A stretch of 64,000 nucleotides of DNA from Aeromicrobium camelliae (GTDB lineage: Bacteria > Actinomycetota > Actinomycetes > Propionibacteriales > Nocardioidaceae), in the NCBI RefSeq assembly GCF_003850045.1, contig NZ_RQJX01000002.1, positions 1-64,000 of the forward strand, given 5' to 3'. Made by a program: the position numbers and the translations under genes. Under the pieces are notes generated by a model. The model was not told the DNA's origin. It saw only the letters and a program-made list of their open reading frames with translations, and made no database searches. This document shows positions 52,918-61,048 of this stretch, piece by piece. Positions within the stretch are counted from its first letter, which is position 1; every line of letters starts with the position of its first letter.

Positions 52918-53500
52918 GCACGTCGCAGCCCTTGCAGCCCTGCTGCTCGCGCTCGCAGGATGCGGCGGCGAAGAGCCCGGTGAGGCCGAAACCACGCGCT
53001 CACCCGAGTACGAGCGGGCCGACCTCACCTTGCTGCCCTCGAGCGCCCTTCCAGAGGGCTGGACCGAGGTGACCGTGCAAGAACGTCTGGGGTCCTCACC
53101 CGGCATCCCGCAGTACTGCGGCGTTCGAGCCGCGCCGGCCGACGTGGCCGAAGGCCGCATCACGACGTACGACGAAGGCCGCGCGCTCGATCGGTACGTG
53201 ATCGTCTGGAGCATGGTGGCCGACGAGAACGACGCTCGGCAGGTCATGGACGACCTCGCCTCGCATCGCGACGAGTGTGTCCAAGAGGACGGCCGGACCG
53301 GTCGCCCGATCTCGACGCAGGTGGGCGACGAGTCGATCGGGTGGGCGTTCGACGAGCCGGCGTCGTCCGCGTTCCAGGCGATCGTCTTCCGTCGTGATGA
53401 GGTCGTGGTCGTCGTAGCGGCACCCGCGGCCACGGTGCTGCCGGACGCTGAGCAGCGTGCGATCGCCGCAGCGATCGATCAGCGCCTGCTGGACGGCTAG
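52907..53500 (+). CDS. Lipoprotein, unknown
   Basis: 197 residues. Signal peptide [19 protein letters not shown] with the lipobox LAGC. The mature part (LPEGWTEVTVQERLGSSPG; QYCGVRAAPADVAEGRITTY; ECVQEDGRTGRP) has two Cys and resembles small actinobacterial 'sensor' lipoprotein domains, but I cannot name the family. Co-encoded with the SGNH hydrolase (11-nt overlap). Its stop shares CTAG with the mshD stop on the other strand. Confidence 0.78.
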   Translation: MARKHVAALAALLLALAGCGGEEPGEAETTRSPEYERADLTLLPSSALPEGWTEVTVQERLGSSPGIPQYCGVRAAPADVAEGRITTYDEGRALDRYVIVWSMVADENDARQVMDDLASHRDECVQEDGRTGRPISTQVGDESIGWAFDEPASSAFQAIVFRRDEVVVVVAAPAATVLPDAEQRAIAAAIDQRLLDG

Positions 53501-54288
53501 GCGACCGACCAGAGAACGTCGCGCGCGTGTTCCCGGAAGCCGAGACGCGTGTAGACCGCCAGGGCGGGCAGGTTGTCGCCCTCCACGTAGAGGTCGACCG
53601 TGCGGATTCCGTCGTCCCACAGGTGGCGCAGTCCGCGGGCGGTGAGTGCGGTGCCGAGCCCGCCGCCGTGGGCGTCCGGATCGACCCCGACGACGTAGAC
53701 CTCGCCGATCCCGTCCTCGGCCTTCGTCCAGTGGAAGCCCACCACGCGCCCCTCACGCTCGGCGACGAACAGCCCGGCCGGGTCGAACCACTCCTGAGAA
53801 CGGCGTCGGTCGAAGTCCGCGCGGTCCATCGCCCCCTGCTCGGGATGTGAGGCGAACGCCCGCGCGTTGACCTCGACGATGGCGTCGGCGTCGCGCTCCT
53901 CGAACGACCGCAGGGTCACGCCCTCGGGCTGCGGTACCTCAGGTGGCATCTCCAGGTCCAGCCGCAGGACGAGCAGGGTGCGGGTGACCACGAGATCGCG
54001 CGAGACTGCCAGGGCGCGGGCGCCCTCGAGATCGCCGTGGGACCAGAACCGCCGTTCGCCGGAGGCGATCAACCGGTCGAGCAGCGCGCCGCCGTAGCCG
54101 CGGCGGCGCCGGCGCGGGTGGACGACGAGTTCGATCGGTGCGTCCGCGAGAGCGAGCGCTGCCGCCTCCTCGTTCACCTCGTGCACGCGCCACGGGCCGT
54201 CGCCCGCGAGCGCGATCGTCGTCGCCTCGTTGAACGGCGCCACGCCGTCCTCGGCAGTCGCCGCGGCGGCGAGTTCCTCGATGCTCAT
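53497..54288 (-). CDS. mshD: Mycothiol synthase (acetyl-CoA:Cys-GlcN-Ins acetyltransferase)
   Basis: 263 residues, tandem GNAT domains. Domain 1 has VVHPRRRRRGYGGALLDRLI; domain 2, the active one, has RSFEERDADAIVEVNARAFASHPEQG, GLFVAEREGRVVGFHWTK, VYVVGVDPDAHGGGLGTALT and LYVEGDNLPALAVYTRLGF. Last step of mycothiol synthesis. The glnR gene lies 5 kb away, as a neighbour of mshD in mycobacteria; here accD and the large phosphodiester gene lie between. It overlaps accD by 4 nt. Confidence 0.93.
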   Translation of the reverse strand: MSIEELAAAATAEDGVAPFNEATTIALAGDGPWRVHEVNEEAAALALADAPIELVVHPRRRRRGYGGALLDRLIASGERRFWSHGDLEGARALAVSRDLVVTRTLLVLRLDLEMPPEVPQPEGVTLRSFEERDADAIVEVNARAFASHPEQGAMDRADFDRRRSQEWFDPAGLFVAEREGRVVGFHWTKAEDGIGEVYVVGVDPDAHGGGLGTALTARGLRHLWDDGIRTVDLYVEGDNLPALAVYTRLGFREHARDVLWSVA

Positions 54289-55703
54289 GTCAACTCCCTC
54301 AACTGTCCAGCGACCTCGGCGGCCACCGCATGGGCCAACGTCTCGGGGGTGTCCTCGTCGCGCTCGGGGATGAGCCGGTGGACGGTGCCCAGCTCGTGCA
54401 GGTCGAAGGCGCTGATCCGCTGGGCGACGGCGAGTTCCTCCGCGTGATCGATGTCGCCGTGCACGATCGCGCTCGCGCCCTCGGGCGGCAGCGGCGACAG
54501 CCAGGCGTTCTCGGTCGCGATGACGCGCGCCGCCGGCAGGAGAGCGAGCGCACCGCCGCCACAACCCTGACCGAGCAGCACCGAGACGGAGGGCACCTGG
54601 ATCGTCGACATCTGGCTGATACAACGGGCGATCTCCCCGGCGATCGCACCTTCCTCGGCCTGAGGCGAGAGCTCGGCGCCGGGAGTGTCGATGACGGAGA
54701 CGAGCGGGAGCTGCAGCTCGTTGGCGAGCCGGATGCCGCGCCGCGCCTCGCGCAGGGCCGCCGGACCCATCGGCTTGATCCGCGTCTGGGTGGTGCGGTC
54801 CTGGCCGACGACGACGCACGGCACGCCGTCCAGACGCGCGATCGCGACGATCATGGCGGAGTCGCGCTCGCCCTTCTCGGTGCCCTGCAGGCGGATCGTG
54901 GCGTCGCTGCCGTAACGCAGCACCTCCCGCACGCCGACGCGGTCCGGACGCCGCGTGAGTTCGACCGACGTCCACGTGTCGCGGTGGCGGCTCACCGGCT
55001 CGGTGCGACGGTGCCGCTGCGGGTTGGTGACCGGATCGACCAGAAGCGACAAGGCGGTGTCGACGATCGAGGGGAGCTCCTCGGGCAGCACCACCGCGTC
55101 GATGATGCCGCGATGGGCGAGGTTGTCGGAGGTCTGCACGTTCGGCGGGAACGGGACGCCGTTGAGCAACTCGTAGACCTTCGGGCCGAGGAACCCGATC
55201 AGCGCACCGGGTTCGGCGATCGTGATGTGGCCGAGCGACCCCCACGAGGCGAAGACCCCGCCGGTCGTGGGATGGCGCAAATACACCAGGTACGGCAGGC
55301 CGGCCGCCTTGTGGTCCATGAGCGCGCGGGAGATGTCGACCATCGTGACGAACGCCGGCGTTCCCTCCTGCATCCGCGTGCCACCCGACGCCGTCGTCGC
55401 CAGCACGGGCAGCCTCTCGGCCGTCGCCCGCCGTACGGCGGCGACGATGCGTTGCGCGGCCGCCTGCCCGATGGAGCCCGCGAGGAAGCGGAATTCGTTG
55501 ACCACGACCGCGACCGGTCGCCCCTTGACCGTCGCCCGGCCGGTGACGATGGACTCGTCGGTGCCGGCTCGCTCGGCCGCCGCCTTCAACTCGGTGCGAT
55601 ACGGCTCGGGGTGGTGCGAGATGTCGATCGGCTCGTCCCAGGAGGTGAACGAGCCCGGATCGAGAACCAGGTCGATGAGCTCGTGCGTCGTCAGGCGTCC
55701 CAC
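54285..55703 (-). CDS. Acyl-CoA carboxylase carboxyltransferase (alpha/beta fused type)
   Basis: 472 residues with both crotonase-fold halves on one chain. The beta half (about 1-220) holds NEFRFLAGSIGQAAAQRIV and TASGGTRMQEGTPAFVTM; the alpha half (about 250-472) has VVVGQDRTTQTRIKPMG, LVSVIDTPGAELSPQAEE, LGQGCGGGALALLPA and GASAIVHGD. Without the zinc-finger of bacterial AccD it is the actinobacterial AccD/AccDA type, carboxylating acetyl-CoA or another acyl-CoA with a biotinylated partner encoded elsewhere. GTG start; TAGGCT (55710-55715, minus) 6 nt upstream. Confidence 0.88.
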   Translation of the reverse strand: MGRLTTHELIDLVLDPGSFTSWDEPIDISHHPEPYRTELKAAAERAGTDESIVTGRATVKGRPVAVVVNEFRFLAGSIGQAAAQRIVAAVRRATAERLPVLATTASGGTRMQEGTPAFVTMVDISRALMDHKAAGLPYLVYLRHPTTGGVFASWGSLGHITIAEPGALIGFLGPKVYELLNGVPFPPNVQTSDNLAHRGIIDAVVLPEELPSIVDTALSLLVDPVTNPQRHRRTEPVSRHRDTWTSVELTRRPDRVGVREVLRYGSDATIRLQGTEKGERDSAMIVAIARLDGVPCVVVGQDRTTQTRIKPMGPAALREARRGIRLANELQLPLVSVIDTPGAELSPQAEEGAIAGEIARCISQMSTIQVPSVSVLLGQGCGGGALALLPAARVIATENAWLSPLPPEGASAIVHGDIDHAEELAVAQRISAFDLHELGTVHRLIPERDEDTPETLAHAVAAEVAGQLRELT

Positions 55704-55787
55704 GCGGCGAGCCTAGGCCATGTGCGCCGTGCGTGTCGGAGCGCGCGGACGGGCGAGTGAGACATCCCACGTCGCGTCGCCACGCGA

Positions 55788-55805
55788 GTTCGCCGTTCGT
55801 TCACC
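55788..55805 (+). promoter_or_regulatory. PHO box before the phosphodiester glycosidase gene
   Basis: GTTCGCCGTTCGTTCACC: GTTCGCC (55788) and GTTCACC (55799) exactly 11 nt apart, 75-92 bp before the start at 55880. One mismatch to GTTCACC in the first half. Suggests RegX3 control of a gene whose product would release phosphate. Confidence 0.6.
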
Positions 55806-55879
55806 GATCCGACCCCGGCCGGTCGGACGGTCTTCCTAGCCTCCCTGAGGCTCTCGTACGGGCCCGCCGATGACCCTTC

Positions 55880-58800
55880 GTGAAAAAGGACTTCATGCTT
55901 CACCGCACTCCCCGATCCCTGTCCACGCGACGGCAAACGCCGTTGGCCGCTGTCCTGCTCGCCCTGCTGGTCGCTCTCGTCGCACCCGGGATTCCCGGCC
56001 ACGCGGCTCCGAGCGACGAGCAACTGGGAGCCGACGGGTCCGTCCTCCGGTCGGCCGTCACCGAGCGCGTCGCCCCCGGACTCGACCTCACCAACTTCTC
56101 CCGGCTGGAGGAGCGAGGCTGGAACGACGGCAACGTCCTCACGGCTGATCTCACGACCCCGACGCTGAGCATGGACGTCGTCGATTCGGGAGCCGTGACC
56201 CGGACGTCGACCGTCAGCGAGCTGGCTCGCGACAACGGCGCGGTCGCGGCGGTGAACGGCACGTTCTTCGACATCAACCACACCAGCGCGCCCAACTACA
56301 CCTCGATCTCGTCTCGCGACGGCATGCGGGTCGGAACGCCCACTGCGATGCCGAGCCTGACCCTCGCCCAAGGACGCGCCGCGGTGCAGCTGCTGTCGGC
56401 CGAGGGCACGCTGACGGTCGACGGCGTCGAGCACGAGCTCGAGGGTCTCAACAACCCGCGTCTGCCTGCCGACGCGATCGGCGTCTACACGGGCGCCTGG
56501 GGCGACCACTCGCTGGATCGTCCTGCCGGCGCGCCGGAGGCTCCCGCCGAGCAGGTCGCCCTCGCGACCGTCGTCGACGGCACCGTCACCGAGGTCAGCG
56601 GGATCCTCGACGCGCCCGGCGCGGCCGACATCGCCGAAGGTGAGCAGGTGCTGCTCGGCCGTGACGCCGGTGCCGCGGTGGTGGCCGACCTGGAGGTCGG
56701 GCAGAACCTCGAGATCGAGGTCGGCCCGTCCGCCGACGTCGACATGGCGATCGCGGGGAGCCATCAGATCCTGCGCGACGGGGAGGTTCCCGAGCTCAGC
56801 GGCAGCCTCGCGACCTCGGTGCACCCGCGCACCGCGGTCGGCATGAACGCCGACGGCACGGAGCTGTTCGTCGTCACGATCGACGGACGCACCGCGGCAT
56901 CACGCGGGATGACCCTCCCGGAGCTGGGTGAGTTCATGGCCGACCTCGGTGCCGAGAACGCGGTCAATCTCGACGGCGGCGGTTCGACGAGCATGGTCGC
57001 GAGGCCGGCCGGTGCCGAGGACGTCCGGGTGCAGAACACCCCGTCGGACGGTCACGAGCGGCAGGTGCCGAACGCTCTCGTCTTCTACTCCTCGGCACCG
57101 GCCGAGCAGCTGAGCGATGCGAAGATCGAGCCGCAGATCGAGGGACAGACGACGATCTTCGCCGGTCAGCACCGGACCTTCGAGGGAATCGGCCTCGGCG
57201 CCAACCTCGAGCGCATCGCGGCGGACGGCGAGTTCAGTGTCGACGGCCCGGTGGAGCTCACGGAGGCCGACGGACGTGCCGCGACCGTCCAGGGCACCGC
57301 TCCCGGTGAAGGACATGTGGCGTACCGCGTCGGCGGGCACCAAGCACGCCTGCCCGTGCGCATCGTGGGCGAACTCGTCGGTCTGCGGTCCAGCACCCCG
57401 GCCATCAACCTCGCGGATGCCGCTGCGTCGGCAGAGGTGACGATCGACGGTTTCGATGCCGACGGACATGTCGCACGCATGGAGGCACGCGACCTCGAGG
57501 TCAGCGCCGACCCTGGCCTGCGCGCCACCTCCGACGGGCAGGGCACGTTCCTGGTGCAGGCCACGAGCCCCTCCGCCTCCGGTCACGTGACGTTCCGGTC
57601 CGGCGAGGCCCAGGTACGGGTCGCGGTCGCCGTCGGTACCCGCGAGGTGCCGATCACCGACTTCGGCGATCTCGACGGGTTCTCCGACGAGACCGCCCGG
57701 GCCACCGGCAGTTTCTCGGCCGCCAAGGGACCTGAGCCCGGCACTCCCGCGGTACGCCTGCAGTACGACTTCACCACCTCCACGGCCACCCGCGGCTACT
57801 ACCTCATCAAGGACGAGCCCGTCACGATCGACGGCGACGCTCTCGCGTTGGAGATGGACATCAAGGGCGACGCCTCGGGCGCCTGGCCGCGCCTGCAGGT
57901 GCGTGCCGCGGACGGCACCGTGACGAATGTCGACGGCCCCACCATCACGTGGGAGGGCTGGCAGCGAACGCGCTTCACGGTCCCGGCCGGACTGGCGCAG
58001 CCGTTGTCCGTGGAACGGGTCCGGATCATGGAGACCCGACCTGCGGCGTCCTACCAGGGCGACATCATGATCGCCAACCTGCGGGCCATCACCACGCCCG
58101 CCGCGTCAGCGGAGTCTCCGGCCACGGTGCACGATCCCGCCCTGCTCGCCCACGGCACCGTGGACGAGCGCCCGCAGCGCATCGCGGTGATGAGCGATGC
58201 GCAGTTCGTCGCCCGCGATCCCGAGAGCGGAGCGGTGGACGGGGCGCGACGCACGCTGCGGGAGATCCGAGCAGCTGAACCGGACCTGCTCGTCATCAAC
58301 GGCGACTTCGTCGATGAAGCGTCGCCGAAGGACTTCGCGCTGGCTCGGCGCATCCTCGACGAGGAGTGGACCGACGACATCCCGTTCGTCTACGTGCCCG
58401 GCAACCACGAGATCATGGGCGGCAGCATCGAGAACTTCGAGGCCGCCTTCGGGCCCGCCAGCACCGAGCAGACCCTCGGCAGGACGAAGCTCCTCACGAT
58501 GAACTCGGCCGGCGGGTCGCTGCGGAGCGGCGGCATGGACCAGCTGCGCGAGCTCGAACGCACGTTGGACGAGGTCGCCGACAGCGATCACCTCACCGGG
58601 CTCGTCGTCTTCTTCCACCATCCGCCGCAGGACCCGCTGCCGACGAAGCACAGCCAGCTCTCAGACCGTCGCGAGGCGACCGAAATCGAGCGGTTGCTAG
58701 GGGAGTTCCGGGCGTCATCCGGCAAGTCGGCCGCCGTCGTCAACGGACACTCCGGGGTGTTCCACGGCTCCGCGACCGAAGGCGTCACCTACCTGGTCAA

Positions 58801-59524
58801 CGGCAACTCCGGCAAGAGCCCCTCGGGGACTCCGGGCAACGGAGGCTTCACCGGGTGGATGATGCTCGGGATCGACCCCGGTGCGGGCCTGCTGCCCGGC
58901 GCGCCGCAGGTGCAGGACCGAATCGAGTGGCTCGCGGCGGAGACGCGACCGTGGGTGGACGAACTCGCACTCGAGGCTCCCGGCCATCTCATGGTGGGGC
59001 AGAGCGCCGACGTGGCAGCCACGCTGATGCAGGACGGCCGGGAGGTTCCGGTCGCGTGGCCGGTCACGTCCCAGTGGGCCGGTGACGGGGTCGCGGTGGA
59101 CGACGGCCGCGGCCTGGCCGCCGCCGCGGCGACGGACGCGGTGGTGCGGGTCAATCCGAGCACCGGGCAGCTGACGGCCCTTCAGCCCGGCACGGCGACC
59201 GTGAGCGTCACCGTCAACGGCCGCTCGGCCCAGCTGGCGGTGGAGGTCGTCGCCGATCCCGCGCAGCCGGAGGTCCCGGAGCAGCCCGGCGAGCCCGGCG
59301 AGCCGGGCTCGGGTCAGCCGGAGCAACCAGGCCGACCCGGCACCGAGGAACCCGACGCCGCTCCGCCGGCTCAGGGCGATGCGGTGGACCGGTCGGCGGC
59401 GCGCGACGGGGCACTGCCCGCTGCGGGGGCCGCTGCGTGGACGGCTGCGGCCGTCGTGGTGGCGCTGGTGCTGCTCGCCGCCGGCGCGGCAGCGTGGCGG
59501 CGAGGCTCGACGCGCGAGTCCTGA
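55880..59524 (+). CDS. Secreted phosphodiester glycosidase and metallophosphoesterase, LPAAG anchor
   Basis: 1214 residues (GTG 55880; ATG 55895 also possible). Signal peptide about 1-42. NAGPA/DUF2233 phosphodiester glycosidase domain to about 410: AAVNGTFFDIN (126) and NLDGGGSTSMVARP (364), the motifs of the enzyme that uncovers GlcNAc-1-phosphodiesters. Two Ig/beta-sandwich regions follow. A calcineurin-type metallophosphoesterase spans about 765-960: AVMSDAQF (first His of the usual DxH is Gln), NGDFVDE, GNHEIMG, FHHPP, GHSGVFHG. A BIG2-like domain, a Pro/Gly/Glu-rich linker, then LPAAG (about 1179), a hydrophobic helix and WRRGSTRES: sortase-like surface anchor. A PHO box lies upstream. 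Substrate unknown. Confidence 0.85.
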   Translation: MKKDFMLHRTPRSLSTRRQTPLAAVLLALLVALVAPGIPGHAAPSDEQLGADGSVLRSAVTERVAPGLDLTNFSRLEERGWNDGNVLTADLTTPTLSMDVVDSGAVTRTSTVSELARDNGAVAAVNGTFFDINHTSAPNYTSISSRDGMRVGTPTAMPSLTLAQGRAAVQLLSAEGTLTVDGVEHELEGLNNPRLPADAIGVYTGAWGDHSLDRPAGAPEAPAEQVALATVVDGTVTEVSGILDAPGAADIAEGEQVLLGRDAGAAVVADLEVGQNLEIEVGPSADVDMAIAGSHQILRDGEVPELSGSLATSVHPRTAVGMNADGTELFVVTIDGRTAASRGMTLPELGEFMADLGAENAVNLDGGGSTSMVARPAGAEDVRVQNTPSDGHERQVPNALVFYSSAPAEQLSDAKIEPQIEGQTTIFAGQHRTFEGIGLGANLERIAADGEFSVDGPVELTEADGRAATVQGTAPGEGHVAYRVGGHQARLPVRIVGELVGLRSSTPAINLADAAASAEVTIDGFDADGHVARMEARDLEVSADPGLRATSDGQGTFLVQATSPSASGHVTFRSGEAQVRVAVAVGTREVPITDFGDLDGFSDETARATGSFSAAKGPEPGTPAVRLQYDFTTSTATRGYYLIKDEPVTIDGDALALEMDIKGDASGAWPRLQVRAADGTVTNVDGPTITWEGWQRTRFTVPAGLAQPLSVERVRIMETRPAASYQGDIMIANLRAITTPAASAESPATVHDPALLAHGTVDERPQRIAVMSDAQFVARDPESGAVDGARRTLREIRAAEPDLLVINGDFVDEASPKDFALARRILDEEWTDDIPFVYVPGNHEIMGGSIENFEAAFGPASTEQTLGRTKLLTMNSAGGSLRSGGMDQLRELERTLDEVADSDHLTGLVVFFHHPPQDPLPTKHSQLSDRREATEIERLLGEFRASSGKSAAVVNGHSGVFHGSATEGVTYLVNGNSGKSPSGTPGNGGFTGWMMLGIDPGAGLLPGAPQVQDRIEWLAAETRPWVDELALEAPGHLMVGQSADVAATLMQDGREVPVAWPVTSQWAGDGVAVDDGRGLAAAAATDAVVRVNPSTGQLTALQPGTATVSVTVNGRSAQLAVEVVADPAQPEVPEQPGEPGEPGSGQPEQPGRPGTEEPDAAPPAQGDAVDRSAARDGALPAAGAAAWTAAAVVVALVLLAAGAAAWRRGSTRES

Positions 59525-59543
59525 GGAACGGGCGCCGCGGACG

Positions 59544-60260
59544 TCAGGCGTTGACGTCCGCGGTGTCCCGCGCCGCGTCGCGCTTGGCCGCGACGAAGCG
59601 GTAACCGACGTTGCGCACCGTGCCGATGAGGGTCTCGTGATCGGCGCCGAGCTTGGCGCGCAGCCGACGCACGTGCACATCGACGGTGCGGGTGCCGCCG
59701 AAGTAGTCGTACCCCCACACCTCCTGCAGCAGCTGCTGGCGCGTGAACACCCGGCCGGGATGCTGGGCGAGGAACTTGAGGAGTTCGAACTCCTTGAACG
59801 TCAGGTCCAGCGTGCGGTTCTCGAGCTTCGCGGTGTAGGTGACGTCGTCGACGACCAGGCCGCTCGCGCTGATGATGTGGCTGTCGTCGGCGCCGGCGTC
59901 CTTGGCCTGGGCGAGGCGTCCGACGCCGAGCCGAAGCCGGGCCTCGAGCTCGGCCGGGCCGGCCGTCACGAGGATGACGTCGTCCATGCCCCAGTCGGCG
60001 GCCGCGACGGCGAGACCGCCTTCGGTGAGGATGAGGATGAGCGGGCACTCGATGCCGGTCGTGCGCAGCACCCGCGTGAGGCTGCGGACCTGGGCGAGAT
60101 CGTGCCGACCGTCCACGAGGACGGCGTCGGCCTGCGGCGCGTCGATGAGAGCGCTGGCCTCCGCCGGAAGGATCTTCACGTGGTGGGGCAGGAGCGCGAG
60201 CGCGGGAAGCACCTCCACTGACGATTGCGTGCTCTTGGTCAGCAGGAGCAGGTGTGACAT
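59544..60260 (-). CDS. glnR: Nitrogen regulator GlnR (OmpR family)
   Basis: 238 residues from ATG 60260. The receiver-like domain has only a single conserved Asp region ([11 protein letters not shown]) and lacks the usual acidic pair and Lys, the trait of unphosphorylated GlnR. The winged helix ([49 protein letters not shown]) matches actinobacterial GlnR. Controls ammonium and nitrate assimilation. In mycobacteria it has the same neighbours (thiX, cysA2/sseC2 and mshD) as here. Confidence 0.9.
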   Translation of the reverse strand: MSHLLLLTKSTQSSVEVLPALALLPHHVKILPAEASALIDAPQADAVLVDGRHDLAQVRSLTRVLRTTGIECPLILILTEGGLAVAAADWGMDDVILVTAGPAELEARLRLGVGRLAQAKDAGADDSHIISASGLVVDDVTYTAKLENRTLDLTFKEFELLKFLAQHPGRVFTRQQLLQEVWGYDYFGGTRTVDVHVRRLRAKLGADHETLIGTVRNVGYRFVAAKRDAARDTADVNA

Positions 60261-60284
60261 CGTGGACGACCTCCCGGTACACGT

Positions 60285-60314
60285 TGAGGCCATGGTGAGT
60301 TCACCGTGGCCTCA
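60285..60314. promoter_or_regulatory. Inverted repeat upstream of glnR
   Basis: TGAGGCCATGGTGA and TCACCGTGGCCTCA pair at 13 of 14 positions around GT, 25-54 bp before the glnR ATG. Likely an operator of glnR or the divergent thiX; the protein is unknown. Confidence 0.5.
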
Positions 60315-60414
60315 TTGCTGGGTCAACCCTAGGTCATGAGTCGGGCGTGTTGCCAGGCTCTGGCGGCCGATGAGAAGCACGTCACATGACTGACACATGA
60401 AGGGAAAGTGCTCG

Positions 60415-60846
60415 ATGACCGGACTCCTCGTGCTCGTCGGAGCGCTCATCGCCACCGCCCTGGTGGCGCTGGTCAAGGCCCGGTACGACGGCAGATTCCG
60501 CCGCACCTCGCACACTGGAGAGGTGAACGACGACGTCGAACGGATCGATGCCGCACGTCTCGGCCAGGCGCTGGGAGAGCGGGCGACGCTGGTCCAGTTC
60601 TCCAGTGCGTTCTGCGCCCCGTGTCGCGCCACTCGGGTCGTGCTCAACCAGGTCGCGGACGCCGTCGACGGTGTCACGGCGATCGATATCGACGCGGAAG
60701 CGCATCTGGACCTCGTGCGCGAACTCAACATCCTGCGGACCCCGACCGTGCTCGTGCTCGACGCCTCCGGCCGGGTGATTCGCCGCGCATCGGGGGTTCC
60801 CCGGCGCGACCAGATGCTCGCCGCGCTGGCCGAAATGTCTCAGTGA
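60415..60846 (+). CDS. Membrane-anchored thioredoxin (ThiX-like)
   Basis: 143 residues from ATG 60415 (AAGGGAAAG upstream; a MKG start 6 codons earlier is possible). One N-terminal helix (LLVLVGALIATALVALV), then a thioredoxin fold with FSSAFCAPCRATRVVL (CxxC active site) and RTPTVLVLDASGRVI (cis-Pro). Faces the cytoplasm or is loosely anchored; part of the sulfur cluster with the sulfurtransferase downstream. Mycobacterial counterpart Rv0816c. Confidence 0.88.
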   Translation: MTGLLVLVGALIATALVALVKARYDGRFRRTSHTGEVNDDVERIDAARLGQALGERATLVQFSSAFCAPCRATRVVLNQVADAVDGVTAIDIDAEAHLDLVRELNILRTPTVLVLDASGRVIRRASGVPRRDQMLAALAEMSQ

Positions 60847-60914
60847 TCGGACAGGTGTCTCGGATGTCAAGACGACGACGGGATTCCGCTCGAACTGCCC
60901 TCTAGGCTGGGGCC

Positions 60915-60995
60915 ATGTTCATCACGGCACTTCTGACGCGACGCCGGGCGGTCGACAACTGCCACGTGCGTTCCGCGCTGTGTCGTCTCGGCTGA
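60915..60995 (+). CDS. Cysteine-containing leader peptide
   Basis: 26 codons: MFITALLTRRRAVDNC then HVRSALCRLG. It matches the short actinobacterial leader ORFs (LTRRRAVD...SALC) found before sulfur genes. The ATG is 7 nt after TAGGCT (60902-60907), a leaderless promoter. Two Cys codons near the end would let ribosome stalling sense Cys-tRNA supply and change folding downstream (hairpin 61016-61029). Such cysteine attenuators are known in mycobacteria; here it controls DUF4395, sulfurtransferase and DUF1416 genes. Confidence 0.75.
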   Translation: MFITALLTRRRAVDNCHVRSALCRLG

Positions 60996-61015
60996 CTCCT
61001 CACTCCTGTCAGCCC

Positions 61016-61029
61016 GTCGCTTCGGCGAC
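61016..61029 (+). promoter_or_regulatory. UUCG hairpin in leader region
   Basis: GTCGC-TTCG-GCGAC, a small stable tetraloop hairpin, 21 bp past the leader stop and 20 bp before ATG 61049. Possible attenuator or ribosome-site partner; CTCC next to GGAG just downstream could pair. Confidence 0.5.
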
Positions 61030-61048
61030 CTCCCCGGAGAGTTCTTCA

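Noticed and set aside
54330-55760. 476-codon plus-strand ORF opposite accD
   Set aside because: Shadow frame; the carboxyltransferase motifs on the minus strand are unambiguous.
60915-60995. Random short ORF
   Set aside because: Considered, but the leaderless -10, the LTRRR..SALC pattern and the position before sulfur genes favour a true leader peptide, so it was kept as a feature.
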